Assembly: GCF_051388915.1 (NCBI RefSeq)
Contig: NZ_JBPKBH010000007.1
Span: 442,169-506,168, forward strand
From: Yinghuangia sp051388915
GTDB taxonomy: Bacteria; Actinomycetota; Actinomycetes; Streptomycetales; Streptomycetaceae
Direction of reading: 5' to 3'
Length of the DNA stretch: 64,000 nucleotides
Part shown: positions 25,905 to 34,808 of the stretch, in pieces
How positions within the stretch are numbered: the stretch's first letter is position 1
Layout of the letters: every line of letters begins with the position of its first letter
The notes under the pieces: model-generated
What the model was told of the DNA's origin: nothing
Database searches by the model: none
Seen by the model: only the letters and a program-made list of their open reading frames with translations
Position numbers and translations under genes: made by a program

Positions 25905-26041
25905 GTGCGCGCGCACTCCGGCGGCACCCCGGCCGACCGGGCCGAATAGGGACCAGCGACCCTTTTGTCGTCGCGCGGCACGTGCCACCATGGCGTTAGT
26001 CCGGGGACGCCGACCGTGCGCCTCGAGATGAGGAGTCAGAC

Positions 26042-26989
26042 ATGTCCGAGCAGCGTTCGCAGCAGCCCGCCGCCGTACAGCCCCCCGCCGTACAGCCCGC
26101 CGACACCACGCCCGCGACAGGCGCCCCGGCCGCACCCAAGGCGGCGCCGGAAGGCCCCGGGCTCACGCTCTACGGCGGCAACGGCATTGGGCGTCGCGTG
26201 ACCGTCCGCGACCTGGCCCGCGCGAAGCAGACCGGCGAGCGGTGGCCCATGCTCACCGCGTACGACGCGATGATCGCCTCGGTGTTCGACGACGCCGGCA
26301 TACCCGTGCTGCTCGTCGGGGACTCGGCGGGCAACAACCACCTCGGCTACGAGAACACCATCCCCGTCACGGTCGACCAGCTCGTCATGCTCACCGGAGC
26401 GGTCGTACGCGGCACCAGGCGCGCGATGGTGGTCGCCGACCTCCCGTTCGGCTCGTACCAGGTCTCCCCCGCGCAGGCGCTGGAGACGGGCGCGCGGTTC
26501 ATGAAGGAGGCCGGGGCCGGCGCGGTCAAGCTCGAAGGCGGCGTCGCGATGGCGCCGCAGGTCGAGGCGCTGGTCACGGCGGGTGTGCCGGTCATGGCGC
26601 ACATCGGCCTCACCCCGCAGTCGGTCAACGTGCTCGGCGGCTACCGCGTGCAGGGCCGCGGCGACGAGGCTGCCGCGCAGTTGCTCGCCGACGCCAAGGC
26701 CATGCAGGCCGCCGGCGCCTTCGCCGTCGTCCTCGAACTCGTGCCCGAGGAGCTGGCCGCCAAGGTCTCCGCGCAGCTCGACATCCCGACCGTCGGCATC
26801 GGCGCGGGCTCCGGCTGCGACGCGCAGGTCCTGGTCTGGACGGACATGGCCGGTCTCACCCCCGGCAAGCTCCCGAAGTTCGTGAAGCAGTACGCCGACC
26901 TGCGGACCACGCTCGGCGACGCGGCGCGGGCGTTCGCGTCCGACGTGGTGGGCGGCGCGTACCCGGGTCCGGAGCACGCCTTCCACTGA
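26042..26989 (+). CDS. panB: 3-methyl-2-oxobutanoate hydroxymethyltransferase (ketopantoate hydroxymethyltransferase)
   Basis: A 315-residue cytosolic enzyme that transfers a hydroxymethyl group from methylenetetrahydrofolate to ketoisovalerate, the first committed step of pantothenate synthesis. Family landmarks: MLTAYDAMIASVFDDAGIPVLLVGDS (metal-binding Asp), VKLEGGV, HIGLTPQSVN and the C-terminal GIGAGSGCDAQVLVWTD. Residues 1-45 are a Pro/Ala-rich N-terminal extension not needed for the core fold. ATG 26042 has an AGGAG about ten bases upstream. Monocistronic, with its own terminator. Confidence 0.95.
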   Translation: MSEQRSQQPAAVQPPAVQPADTTPATGAPAAPKAAPEGPGLTLYGGNGIGRRVTVRDLARAKQTGERWPMLTAYDAMIASVFDDAGIPVLLVGDSAGNNHLGYENTIPVTVDQLVMLTGAVVRGTRRAMVVADLPFGSYQVSPAQALETGARFMKEAGAGAVKLEGGVAMAPQVEALVTAGVPVMAHIGLTPQSVNVLGGYRVQGRGDEAAAQLLADAKAMQAAGAFAVVLELVPEELAAKVSAQLDIPTVGIGAGSGCDAQVLVWTDMAGLTPGKLPKFVKQYADLRTTLGDAARAFASDVVGGAYPGPEHAFH

Positions 26990-27072
26990 CGGTGCCGCCG
27001 ATGGTGCCGTCGATCGGCACCGACGGCGCCGCCGGTCGAACCGCCACCCGCGTAGATCGCCCGCGATCCGTG

Positions 27073-27116
27073 ATGCCCCGTCCCCGCCTCCTGTGCCGAG
27101 GCGGCGGACGGGGCAT
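27073..27116 (+). terminator. Terminator of panB overlapping the next promoter
   Basis: ATGCCCCGTC-C-CCGCCTC (27073-27090), a 7-base loop, and GAGGCGG-CG-GACGGGGCAT (27098-27116), then CTTTC. The right arm abuts the CATACT hexamer (27114-27119) six bases before the M50 ATG, so termination and initiation signals are fused. Confidence 0.7.
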
Positions 27117-27125
27117 ACTTTCGGG

Positions 27126-27905
27126 ATGACCGACGCCTGGACCCGCCGCGGCGCACACGTGCGCCACGTGCGGCCGTCGCCGCTTTTCCTGGCACTCGTC
27201 GCCGTCTTCGGGATCTCCGGTGCCGTGCTGTGGAACGGCAGCGGCGACCAGGAGATCGCGGTCTTCATCTTCGTCATGACCGGCTGGCTCGTCTCGCTGT
27301 GCCTGCACGAGTTCATGCACGCGTTCACCGCGCTGCGGGCGGGCGACACGACGGTCGTCGACAAGGGCTATCTGACGCTCGACCCGCTCAAGTACAGCGA
27401 CCCGCTGTTCACCTTCGTCATCCCGACCGTCTTCGTCCTGCTCGGCGGCATCCCGCTGACCGGCGGCGCGGTCTACATCGAGCGCGGGCTGATCCGGGGT
27501 CAGCTCCAGCACACCCTGGTCTCGGCGGCCGGTCCGTTCGTGAACGTGCTGTTCGCGGGCGTCGGGGTCGCGCTCATCAACTCGTCGGTGTTCGACGGGG
27601 CGAGCCCGGCGTTCTACGCGGCGGTGGTGTTCTTCACGCAGTTGCAGATCATTGCGGCGATCATCAACCTGCTTCCGGTGCCGGGCCTGGACGGCTACGG
27701 GATCATCGAGCCGTGGCTGTCGTACGACTTCCGGCGCACGATCGCGCCCTTCGCGCCGTACGCCCCGCTGCTGCTCTTCGGCCTGCTGCTGACGCCGGAG
27801 ATCAACCACTGGTTCTTCGACCAGGTGCACACCGTCACGAACGCGCTCGACGTCCCGGACGAATGGGCGTCCGCGGGGTACCGCCTGTTCCAGTTCTGGA
27901 AGTAG
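27126..27905 (+). CDS. M50 family site-2-type membrane metalloprotease
   Basis: A 259-residue intramembrane protease with five to six hydrophobic segments. The zinc motif His61-Glu62-Phe-Met-His65 lies in the second helix. The third ligand region is NLLPVPGLDGYGIIEPW (about residues 180-197), matching NxxPxxxLDG of S2P enzymes. Members release membrane-bound factors by regulated intramembrane proteolysis; no partner anti-sigma gene is adjacent. ATG 27126 sits six bases after CATACT, so the mRNA may be leaderless. Convergent with the AI-2E family gene, nine bases between stop codons. Confidence 0.88.
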   Translation: MTDAWTRRGAHVRHVRPSPLFLALVAVFGISGAVLWNGSGDQEIAVFIFVMTGWLVSLCLHEFMHAFTALRAGDTTVVDKGYLTLDPLKYSDPLFTFVIPTVFVLLGGIPLTGGAVYIERGLIRGQLQHTLVSAAGPFVNVLFAGVGVALINSSVFDGASPAFYAAVVFFTQLQIIAAIINLLPVPGLDGYGIIEPWLSYDFRRTIAPFAPYAPLLLFGLLLTPEINHWFFDQVHTVTNALDVPDEWASAGYRLFQFWK

Positions 27906-27914
27906 CCCCGGCGG

Positions 27915-29216
27915 TCAGCGGTCGCCGCCGGCGGGGCCGCCGCCGTCCGGGCGCCGCCGCCGGAGCCGCCTGCGCTTCGGGCGATCCTGGTGCGCGGGCG
28001 CGAGCGGGTGTTCGGTGACCTCGTACCGGCGCACGTATGTGCTGGAGAACGCCGTGGCTGTGGCCGTCGCCGGGATGGCGATGAGCGCGCCGGTCGGACC
28101 GAGCAGCGCCGCCCCGGCGATCACCGAGCCGAAGGCGACCGCGGGATGGATGTCGACGGTCATCGACGTGATGCGCGGGTGCAGCAGGTAGTTCTCGAAC
28201 TGCTGGTAGGCGGTGGCGAAGACGATCACCCACAGCGCGTCCACCGGGCTCTCGGTCAGCGCCACGATCGCGGGCAGCGCGGCAGCCAGGTACGTGCCCA
28301 CGGTCGGGATGAACTGGCTGACCAGACCCACCCACATGGCCAGCGCGATCGCGTAGTCGAGACCGATCGCGAGGAAGAAGACGTAGTGCGCGATGGCGGA
28401 CACCAGGGCCATCAGCGCCCGCGAGTAGAGGTAGCCGCCGGTCTTGTCGATGGCGATCTCCCAGGCGCGCAGCACCTCGGCCTGCCGGTTCGGAGGCAGC
28501 AGCGAGCACACCGCGCGGCGCAGCCGCGGCCCCTCGGCCGCGAAGTAGAACGTGAACAGGCCAATGGTGAACAGCTCGAAGAGCCCGCCGACGATGGCCG
28601 CCCCCAGGCCGAGCGCGTTGTCGGCGATCGTCTCGGCGTAGCCCTGCACGGTGTTCGAGTCCTTGAACAGGCCGCCCTGGATCTTCTCCATCGTCAGGTC
28701 GGTGTCGAACCGCTTGTTGATCCAGTCGAGCAACGACTGGACGTGGTCGGGCAGGTCGTGCGCGAGCTCGACGACCTGGTCGACCAGCAGCGAGCCGATC
28801 GCCGCGATGATCCCCGCGAACGCGATCAGCACGACGACGAAGACGATCCCGGTCGCGGCACCGCGCCGCATGCCGCGGCGGGCGAGCCGGTCGACGGCGG
28901 GTTCGATGGCGAGCGACAGGAACAGGGCGATCAGCAGGTCGATCAAGAAGCCGCGTAAGTGCCCGAACGCCCAGCGCAGCAGCATGAAGCCGATGAACGT
29001 CGCGAACACCAGCACAACGGCCCGCGGCAACCACGGCGGCATGCGCTCACCGAGTACCCCGGCCCCGGACGACCCCGACCCGCCACCGGATCCACCGCCT
29101 CCGCCAGGACCTTCGGTGTCACCGGCGTTCGCGCCGTCGGAGCCGTCGCCGCCTAATCCTCCGCCGTCGGTTCCCGGGCTGTCGGAGTCGTCGGGCGCGA
29201 TGGGGGTTGATGTCAC
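27915..29216 (-). CDS. AI-2E family transporter (PerM-like)
   Basis: A 433-residue polytopic membrane protein of the AI-2E/UPF0118 family, with about eight helices and the long extracytoplasmic segment after helix 3. A conserved C-terminal block, TAYQQFENYLLHPRI...AVAFGSVIAGAALLGPTGALIAIPATA, marks the family. Residues 1-50 are a Gly/Ser/Asp-rich disordered tail. The family includes exporters of autoinducer-2 and Na+/H+ antiporters; the substrate here is unknown. GTG 29216 is preferred over ATG 29246: a TAGGGT hexamer seven bases upstream suggests a leaderless start. Confidence 0.87.
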   Translation of the reverse strand: MTSTPIAPDDSDSPGTDGGGLGGDGSDGANAGDTEGPGGGGGSGGGSGSSGAGVLGERMPPWLPRAVVLVFATFIGFMLLRWAFGHLRGFLIDLLIALFLSLAIEPAVDRLARRGMRRGAATGIVFVVVLIAFAGIIAAIGSLLVDQVVELAHDLPDHVQSLLDWINKRFDTDLTMEKIQGGLFKDSNTVQGYAETIADNALGLGAAIVGGLFELFTIGLFTFYFAAEGPRLRRAVCSLLPPNRQAEVLRAWEIAIDKTGGYLYSRALMALVSAIAHYVFFLAIGLDYAIALAMWVGLVSQFIPTVGTYLAAALPAIVALTESPVDALWVIVFATAYQQFENYLLHPRITSMTVDIHPAVAFGSVIAGAALLGPTGALIAIPATATATAFSSTYVRRYEVTEHPLAPAHQDRPKRRRLRRRRPDGGGPAGGDR

Positions 29217-29254
29217 GAAGTGCACCCTATGACGTGCTTGGTGCACTCCCTCGG

Positions 29255-29548
29255 TCAGTCGATGCCCTCGACGACGCGGAAGTCGCGCCGGAAGCCGTCG
29301 GGGAGGGCCGAGAGCGCCTTCTGGTACGCCTCGCTCTCGTACGCCCTGACGGCCTGTTCAAAGCTGTCGAACTCGATCAGAACGACCCGCTCCGCGATTC
29401 CGGCTTCATGGGCGACGACCCGCCCGAAATTGGACAGGACGCGCCCGCCGCCGGCCCGGACGGCCGGACCGGCCAGCTTGTTGTAGGCGGCCAACTCCTC
29501 GGGGTCGGAAATGACGGGGTAGACGCTGACCCAGTAGCCCTTGGCCAT
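29255..29548 (-). CDS. DUF1330 (dimeric alpha-beta barrel) protein
   Basis: A 97-residue protein with the DUF1330 pattern: YWVSVYPVISDPEELAAYNKLAGPAVRAGGGRVLSNFGR, then ERVVLIEFDSFEQAVRAYESEAYQKAL. It adopts a ferredoxin-like barrel related to EthD/ABM monooxygenases, often encoded beside redox regulators; no catalytic residue is defined. The start at 29548 is fixed by AGGAGG five bases upstream. It is divergent from a MarR/MFS operon and may share its operator. Confidence 0.88.
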   Translation of the reverse strand: MAKGYWVSVYPVISDPEELAAYNKLAGPAVRAGGGRVLSNFGRVVAHEAGIAERVVLIEFDSFEQAVRAYESEAYQKALSALPDGFRRDFRVVEGID

Positions 29549-29568
29549 GGAAACCTCCTGTGTTCCGC

Positions 29569-29670
29569 CAGACATGTCTGACTTCGTACTGATGCTCGGA
29601 ACGATCCCTCCCTGCGGCGGCATCCGCATGGCGAGAGATACATAAAACATTCATATAAATACTCTATGCT
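29569..29670. promoter_or_regulatory. Divergent MarR-DUF1330 control region
   Basis: Two palindromes stand in an unusually A/T-rich island: a perfect 12-mer CAGACATGTCTG (29569-29580) and ATTCATATAAAT (29649-29660, one mismatched pair). TATGCT (29665-29670) is six bases before the MarR ATG, a leaderless -10. The second palindrome overlaps the -35/-10 spacer and suits a MarR autorepressor. Confidence 0.6.
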
Positions 29671-29676
29671 TCACGC

Positions 29677-30135
29677 ATGAGCCGTCAAGACGCGTCCAGT
29701 GACGCTTCCACTGCGATCGGGTCGGCCCTCTACGCACTGGCCACCAGGGCGGTGAGACGCCTTCCGCGCGACATGAGCATCACGTCCGCCGCCACCCTGG
29801 CCACCCTGCACAGGTCCGGCCCGCGGCGCATCACCGATCTGGCCGCGACCGAGGGAGTCACCCAGCCCGCGATGACCGTCCTGGTCCGGGTGATGGAGGA
29901 GTCCGGACTCGTCGAGAGGAGGGGCGACGCGTCCGACAAGCGGGTCACGCTGGTGTGTCTGACCGAGGCCGGCGAGTCGTACGTTCGGACGCGGCACCAG
30001 GCGGGCGTCGACGCGCTCGCACTGCTGATCGACGAACTCGCCGACGACGAGGTCGAGGCCCTGGTGGCGGCGCTCCCGGCGCTCGCGCACCTGGCAGAGC
30101 TCGAAAGCCGGGACCGGGAAGGGCCGAAGCGGTGA
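29677..30135 (+). CDS. MarR family transcriptional regulator
   Basis: A 152-residue winged-helix regulator. Recognition region: ITDLAATEGVTQPAMTVLVRVMEESGLVERRGDASDKRVTLVCLTEAG (about residues 52-100), with the wing Asp-Lys-Arg typical of MarR. Terminal helices form the dimer interface. The stop overlaps the GTG of the MFS gene (GTGA), a standard MarR-pump operon in which a phenolic or drug ligand releases repression. The gene appears leaderless. Confidence 0.92.
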   Translation: MSRQDASSDASTAIGSALYALATRAVRRLPRDMSITSAATLATLHRSGPRRITDLAATEGVTQPAMTVLVRVMEESGLVERRGDASDKRVTLVCLTEAGESYVRTRHQAGVDALALLIDELADDEVEALVAALPALAHLAELESRDREGPKR

Positions 30136-31580
30136 CCCGGCGCGCCCCGGAACGCGCCGAGGCGCGGCTGCTGGTCCCCACCCTGGTGTTCATCACCCTG
30201 GTCGCCGCGGTGGTCGGCAGCCTCGGGACGCCGCTGATCACCAGTGTGGCGACCACGTTCCACGTCTCGCTCGACAGCGCGCAGTGGACGCTGACCGTCG
30301 CGCTGCTGAGCGGCGCCGTCGCCACGCCCGTCCTGGGCCGGCTCGGAGCCGGGCCGTACCGACGGGCCACGATCCTCGCCACCCTGGCGGTGGTCGTCGC
30401 CGGCAGTGCGCTCACCGTGCTGCCGCTGCCGTTCGCGTGGCTGCTCATCGGCCGGGCGGCCCAAGGCATCGGGCTCGGCCTCACGGCGCTGATGATGGGC
30501 GTGGCCCGGGACCATCTCCCCGAGGAGCGCAGCGCCGCGACGATCGCCCTGATCTCGGTGGTCTCGATCATCGGCGCCGGCGTCGGCTACCCACTCACCG
30601 CGCTGCTCGCCGAGATCGGCGGCGTGCGTGCCGCGTACGGCTTCGGTCTGTTCGTCACCGCCGTCGCCTTCCTCACCGCGTGGCATTCCATACCCGCGGC
30701 TCCCGAAGGCCGCTCCGCCCACGTGAACGCGGCGGGCGCGCTCGTCCTGGCCGGCGGGCTGTTCCTCGTCCTGTTCCTGGCGGGCCGGCGGAGCCTGTGG
30801 AACGGGCACCTCGCCGTGGCGGTGGTCCTCGCCGTCGCCGCCGTACTCCTGCTCTGCGTCTGGACCGCCTCCGAACTGCGCAGCAAGACCCCGCTGGTCG
30901 ACGTCCGGGCGATGCGGCACCCGGCGGTCGCCGGCGCGAACATCGCCATGTTCGTCGGCGGGATCGGCATGTACCTCCTGCTCACGCTCATCACGCGCTA
31001 CGCGCAGACGCCGCACGGCGCCGGCTACGGCTTCGGGCTGACCACCTTCGTCGCCGGGCTGGTCCTGGTCCCGTTCTCGGTGTCCGGGTTCCTCGCCGGC
31101 AAGCTCACGCCACGGGTTCGGACGCGGGTCGACGCGCCCTTCCTCCTGGCCGGCAGCGCCGTCGTCGTCGGCGGCGGGTTCGTCCTGTTCGCCGCGGCCC
31201 GGTCGAACCTGGCCGAACTCCTCGTCGCGATGGGTGTGCTGGGCTTCGGCGTCGGCGGCTTCTCAGCCGCGATGCCCGGTGTCATCCTCGCCGTCACACC
31301 CAAGAGCGAGACGTCCAGCGCGATGAGCTTCAACTACGTCGTCCGCAGCGTCGGCTACTCCTTGGGCAGCGCGACCGGCGGCCTGGTCCTGGCCGCCGGC
31401 ACCGACACCGGTCGCCTCTTCCCGAACGACCACGCCTACACCACCGCGGCGCTGATCGGCATCGCCGCAATGGCGGTCACCGCCCTGACCGCCGCCGCTC
31501 TCGCCCTCCACCGCCCCCCGGAGACCAACCCCACCGCAGCCAAAGCCAACGTGCCCACTCGCCGCCACCCGCACCGATGA
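30132..31580 (+). CDS. MFS efflux transporter of the MarR operon
   Basis: A 482-residue major facilitator protein with about 14 helices. It has the helix-1 segment LVPTLVFITLVAAVVGSLGTPLITSVATTFHVS and a helix-4 to helix-5 region GRAAQGIGLGLTALMMGVARDHLPEERSAATIALISVVSIIGAGVGYPL. A drug or small-molecule exporter is likely. The GTG start overlaps the MarR stop by four bases, so the two are translationally coupled. The C-terminus ends in a basic tail (VPTRRHPHR). It is not closely similar in sequence to the pump at 24.2-25.7 kb. Confidence 0.9.
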   Translation: MTRRAPERAEARLLVPTLVFITLVAAVVGSLGTPLITSVATTFHVSLDSAQWTLTVALLSGAVATPVLGRLGAGPYRRATILATLAVVVAGSALTVLPLPFAWLLIGRAAQGIGLGLTALMMGVARDHLPEERSAATIALISVVSIIGAGVGYPLTALLAEIGGVRAAYGFGLFVTAVAFLTAWHSIPAAPEGRSAHVNAAGALVLAGGLFLVLFLAGRRSLWNGHLAVAVVLAVAAVLLLCVWTASELRSKTPLVDVRAMRHPAVAGANIAMFVGGIGMYLLLTLITRYAQTPHGAGYGFGLTTFVAGLVLVPFSVSGFLAGKLTPRVRTRVDAPFLLAGSAVVVGGGFVLFAAARSNLAELLVAMGVLGFGVGGFSAAMPGVILAVTPKSETSSAMSFNYVVRSVGYSLGSATGGLVLAAGTDTGRLFPNDHAYTTAALIGIAAMAVTALTAAALALHRPPETNPTAAKANVPTRRHPHR

Positions 31581-31683
31581 CCCGGCGCGCCGAAAAGGAC
31601 GGCGGACCCGGACGATCCTCGTGTCGGATCGGTTGGCTAGGTTGCAGCCCGCTCGGCCACCGGGGCCGGAAAGGGGTGGCAAG

Positions 31684-34488
31684 GTGCGCGCGACGACGCC
31701 GACGACCGCGACTGGGCCGATCCGCCACGAGGGCACGTTCGTCCTGCCTGATACCTGGCACAGGTCCGAGACGCTGCTCGCCTCGGCACCCCGCGACCCA
31801 GAGCAACTGGCCGACGCGCTCCGCGGATACATCGCCGTCAGCCTGGCCGAGGCAACAGGAGCCGCCGTCGACGGCACGGCCCTCGACGGCGTCGACGTGC
31901 GCTGGGCCGCCGCGGTCGTCCACGAGCTGACCGGCGTCGCGCAGACCGAGTACAGCTACATGTCTCCGACCGACCAGCGCAAACTCCACAACGTCCTGGT
32001 CGAGCTCCCCACCGACGAGGCGTTCCGTACCCTGCTCGACCACATCGACCAGGCACGGGCGGCGGTGCTCGCGGCCGCCAAGCGCTACCCGGTGCGGGCG
32101 CTGCGGCTGCTGGCGGACGCGGCCATACGCGATCCCGAGCACCACGCCACCACGGCCCGCCAACTGCTCACCGCACACATCGACGCGCACCGCGAACTCG
32201 TCGCGTCCGTCCGCCCGATGCTGGACGCGGAGACCGTCGCGGTCGTCGACGCCCAGACGCGCGCCACCGTCGCGGCGGTCGAAATCGCTCCTGCCGACGA
32301 GATCCCGGAGGTGCTCGCCACCCCGCCGTGGACGCGCAAGCGCACCCGTCCGGTGACGGTCCCGGGACTCGCGGCGGATCCGGAGCCCTTCATGGTCTGG
32401 CAGCCCGAGGAGCGCACAGCCTTTTCCGCCCCCATCCAGCGCGGCTTCACCCCCAAGCCAGTGCCCGCGGACACCGACACACTCGACGCGCTGCGGTCGC
32501 AAACGCTGCCCGCCTGGGAGGCGGTCCAGCTCTTCCTTCAGAACCCCGACGCCGACCTCGGCGACGACCTGCGGCGGTGGCGGCCGAACCTCCGGTGGTT
32601 CATCACCCCCGACGCCCGCGCGCTGCTGGCCGCGTACGAAACGGACGCCGTTCCCCTGGTGCACTCCCTCGCGCTCGAATCACCGGTCCACCGGGCCGCC
32701 CTGCTGATGCCCGTCGTCGGACTTGACACCGCACGGCTCATGGCCGGGTGGCTGCACCGCCGTTCGGACATACCGCACGACGTGGCCGCGGCCTGGCTCA
32801 CCCGGCATGCCGACGATGCCGCGCGCCTGCTCGTCCCCGACGCCGTCGGCAAGGCCGGTCCGGAACGCCGCGCCGCCGAGCACGCGTTGCGCCATGTCGC
32901 GAGCGTTCGTGACGAGGAGACCGTGCGTACCGCCGCCGCGGCGTACGGGGCCAGGGCCACGGCCGCGATCGAGGTGATGTTCGCGACCGATCCGCTGTCG
33001 CTCGGCCTGCCGTCGCGCATGCCGGCGCTGCCGGACTGGGCGAGCCCGGCCCTGCTCCCGCAGGTCACGCTGCGTTCGGGTGCCGCGCTGCCGGAGGAGG
33101 CGGTCGGTGCCCTGCTGGGCATGCTGGCGATCTCCAAGCCGGGCGCCCGGTATGCGGGACTGGCCGAGGTCAAGGCCGCCTGCGCCCCCGACGTGGCCGC
33201 CGGGTTCGCCTGGGCGCTTTTCGAGGCGTGGCGCCTCGCGGGCTTGCCGCCCAAGGAGGCGTGGGCGTTCCACGCGCTCGGCGTGCTCGGCACCGACGAC
33301 ACTGCGGACCTGCTGGAACCGATCGTGATGCGGTGGCCGCACCAGGGCGTGCACAAGCGGGCAGTCGACGGCATCGACGTGCTCGCGGCGATCGGCACGC
33401 CCGCGACGCTGCGGCGCCTGCTCGCGCTGTCGCGGGGCCAGGGGCTGCGGGCAGTACGCACCCGGGCGCGGGACAACGTCGCCCAGGTGGCCGCGTCGCT
33501 GGGGCTGAGCGACGCCCAGCTCGCCGACCGCCTCGTCCCGGACTTCGGGCTGGACGCCGACGGGACCACCGTCCTCGACTTCGGTCCGCGCAGGTTCACC
33601 GTGGGCTTCGACGCGTGGCTCAAGCCGTACGTCGTCGGCGAGGACGGCAGGCAACGCAAGGATCTGCCGCCGGCGGGGCCGTCCGACGACGCCGAGGCGG
33701 CGACAGCCGCGCGCGAGCGCTTCGCAGCGCTCAAGAAGGATGTCCGGAAGACCGCCGCGGAAGCGCTGCGGCGCCTGGAGACGGCGATGACCGGCGGCCG
33801 TACATGGGCCGCGGAGGAGTTTCGCGAGTTCGTCGCCGAGCAGCCGCTGATCCGGCACCTCGCCCGGCGCCTGGTGTGGTCGGCCGCGTGGTCCGCCGCG
33901 ATCGGCACGGTTGAGACCGTCGACTTCCGGATCACGGAGGACGGCACGTACGAGGACGTCGACGGCGGCGTGTGCACCTTCGCGTCCGAGGAAACCAGCT
34001 TCGCGGTCGCGCATCCCGCCGAGTTGGGCGACGACCTCCCGCGCTGGGCGGCGGTGTTCGCGGCGCACGGAATCGACCAGCCGTTCGCCCAGCTCGACCG
34101 GCCCGTGCACGCCCCGCTGCCGGGGGAATCGGCCGATGCCGTCGTCGCGCGCTACGCCGGGGCCGAGGCCGAGACGACGCGGCTGTTGGGCCTGGAGCGG
34201 CGCGGCTGGGTGCGCGAGACTCCGGGCCAGGGCGGCTATCAGTGTGTGAGTGCGCTGTCGGTCGGCGAGGGGTGGGAGGTGACGCTGTCGTACCGCCCCG
34301 GCATCTACGCGGGGGCTCCGGCGGCGATCGAGACGCAGACCCTGGAGGCGGTCGAGCTCACGCGCACGGGGGCGGGCGCGTACGTCTCGGCACTGCACCG
34401 ACGGACGTTCGACGACCTGGGCGCGGTCCTGGTCAGCGAGATCCTGGCGGCGCTCGACGCGGTCGCCGGGCCGCCGTCGGCGGCCTGA
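31684..34488 (+). CDS. Large DUF4132 (YehI/MolR-like) protein
   Basis: A 934-residue soluble protein. Residues about 300-650 are rich in short helical pairs resembling HEAT-like repeats (for example, WAFHALGVLGTDDTADLLEPIVMRW, then AVDGIDVLAAIGTPATLRRLLALSRG). The C-terminal region (about 660-870) fits DUF4132: KDVRKTAAEALRRLETAMTGGRTWAAEEFREFVAEQPLIRHLARRLVW. Function in the family is unknown; E. coli relatives are YehI and MolR. GTG 31684 is preferred (purine-rich AAAGGGGTGG upstream). The in-frame GTG at 31621 would include a likely promoter hexamer TAGGTT at 31638-31643. Convergent with DUF3046. Confidence 0.75.
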   Translation: MRATTPTTATGPIRHEGTFVLPDTWHRSETLLASAPRDPEQLADALRGYIAVSLAEATGAAVDGTALDGVDVRWAAAVVHELTGVAQTEYSYMSPTDQRKLHNVLVELPTDEAFRTLLDHIDQARAAVLAAAKRYPVRALRLLADAAIRDPEHHATTARQLLTAHIDAHRELVASVRPMLDAETVAVVDAQTRATVAAVEIAPADEIPEVLATPPWTRKRTRPVTVPGLAADPEPFMVWQPEERTAFSAPIQRGFTPKPVPADTDTLDALRSQTLPAWEAVQLFLQNPDADLGDDLRRWRPNLRWFITPDARALLAAYETDAVPLVHSLALESPVHRAALLMPVVGLDTARLMAGWLHRRSDIPHDVAAAWLTRHADDAARLLVPDAVGKAGPERRAAEHALRHVASVRDEETVRTAAAAYGARATAAIEVMFATDPLSLGLPSRMPALPDWASPALLPQVTLRSGAALPEEAVGALLGMLAISKPGARYAGLAEVKAACAPDVAAGFAWALFEAWRLAGLPPKEAWAFHALGVLGTDDTADLLEPIVMRWPHQGVHKRAVDGIDVLAAIGTPATLRRLLALSRGQGLRAVRTRARDNVAQVAASLGLSDAQLADRLVPDFGLDADGTTVLDFGPRRFTVGFDAWLKPYVVGEDGRQRKDLPPAGPSDDAEAATAARERFAALKKDVRKTAAEALRRLETAMTGGRTWAAEEFREFVAEQPLIRHLARRLVWSAAWSAAIGTVETVDFRITEDGTYEDVDGGVCTFASEETSFAVAHPAELGDDLPRWAAVFAAHGIDQPFAQLDRPVHAPLPGESADAVVARYAGAEAETTRLLGLERRGWVRETPGQGGYQCVSALSVGEGWEVTLSYRPGIYAGAPAAIETQTLEAVELTRTGAGAYVSALHRRTFDDLGAVLVSEILAALDAVAGPPSAA

Positions 34489-34516
34489 CGGGGTTTGGGC
34501 CGGCGGCGGGGCCGGG

Positions 34517-34711
34517 TCAGCGGTGTGAGGCGGGGACGTCCATGGCCACGCAGACTGCGCGCCAGACGTCCTTGGCGTCGTAGCCCGCTTTCAAGGCCTC
34601 GACGACGGTGCGGCCGCCCAGCTCGGTCATGACGTGGTCGTTGGCGAAGGAGTCGGCGTACGTCTCGCCGAAGTGGGCGCGCATCCGCTCCCAGAAGTCG
34701 GTCAGTCGCAT
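34517..34711 (-). CDS. DUF3046 family small protein
   Basis: A 64-residue protein beginning MRLTDFWERMRAHFGETYADSF, containing ELGGRTVVEALKAGYDAKDVWRAVC and ending ASHR. This is the whole DUF3046 family, found across actinobacteria and usually near recA/recX or other repair genes. No function is known. It lies divergent from the Lhr helicase gene, 97 bases apart, consistent with a genome-maintenance neighbourhood. Confidence 0.87.
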   Translation of the reverse strand: MRLTDFWERMRAHFGETYADSFANDHVMTELGGRTVVEALKAGYDAKDVWRAVCVAMDVPASHR

Positions 34712-34808
34712 GGCTCGATTATCCCAGGCGCGGCGCACCCGTGGCCGGGGTCGTGCCGCGGTGTGGGCGGTGCGCGGGCCGATTGTCGGTGCGACCCGGC
34801 ACCATGGA

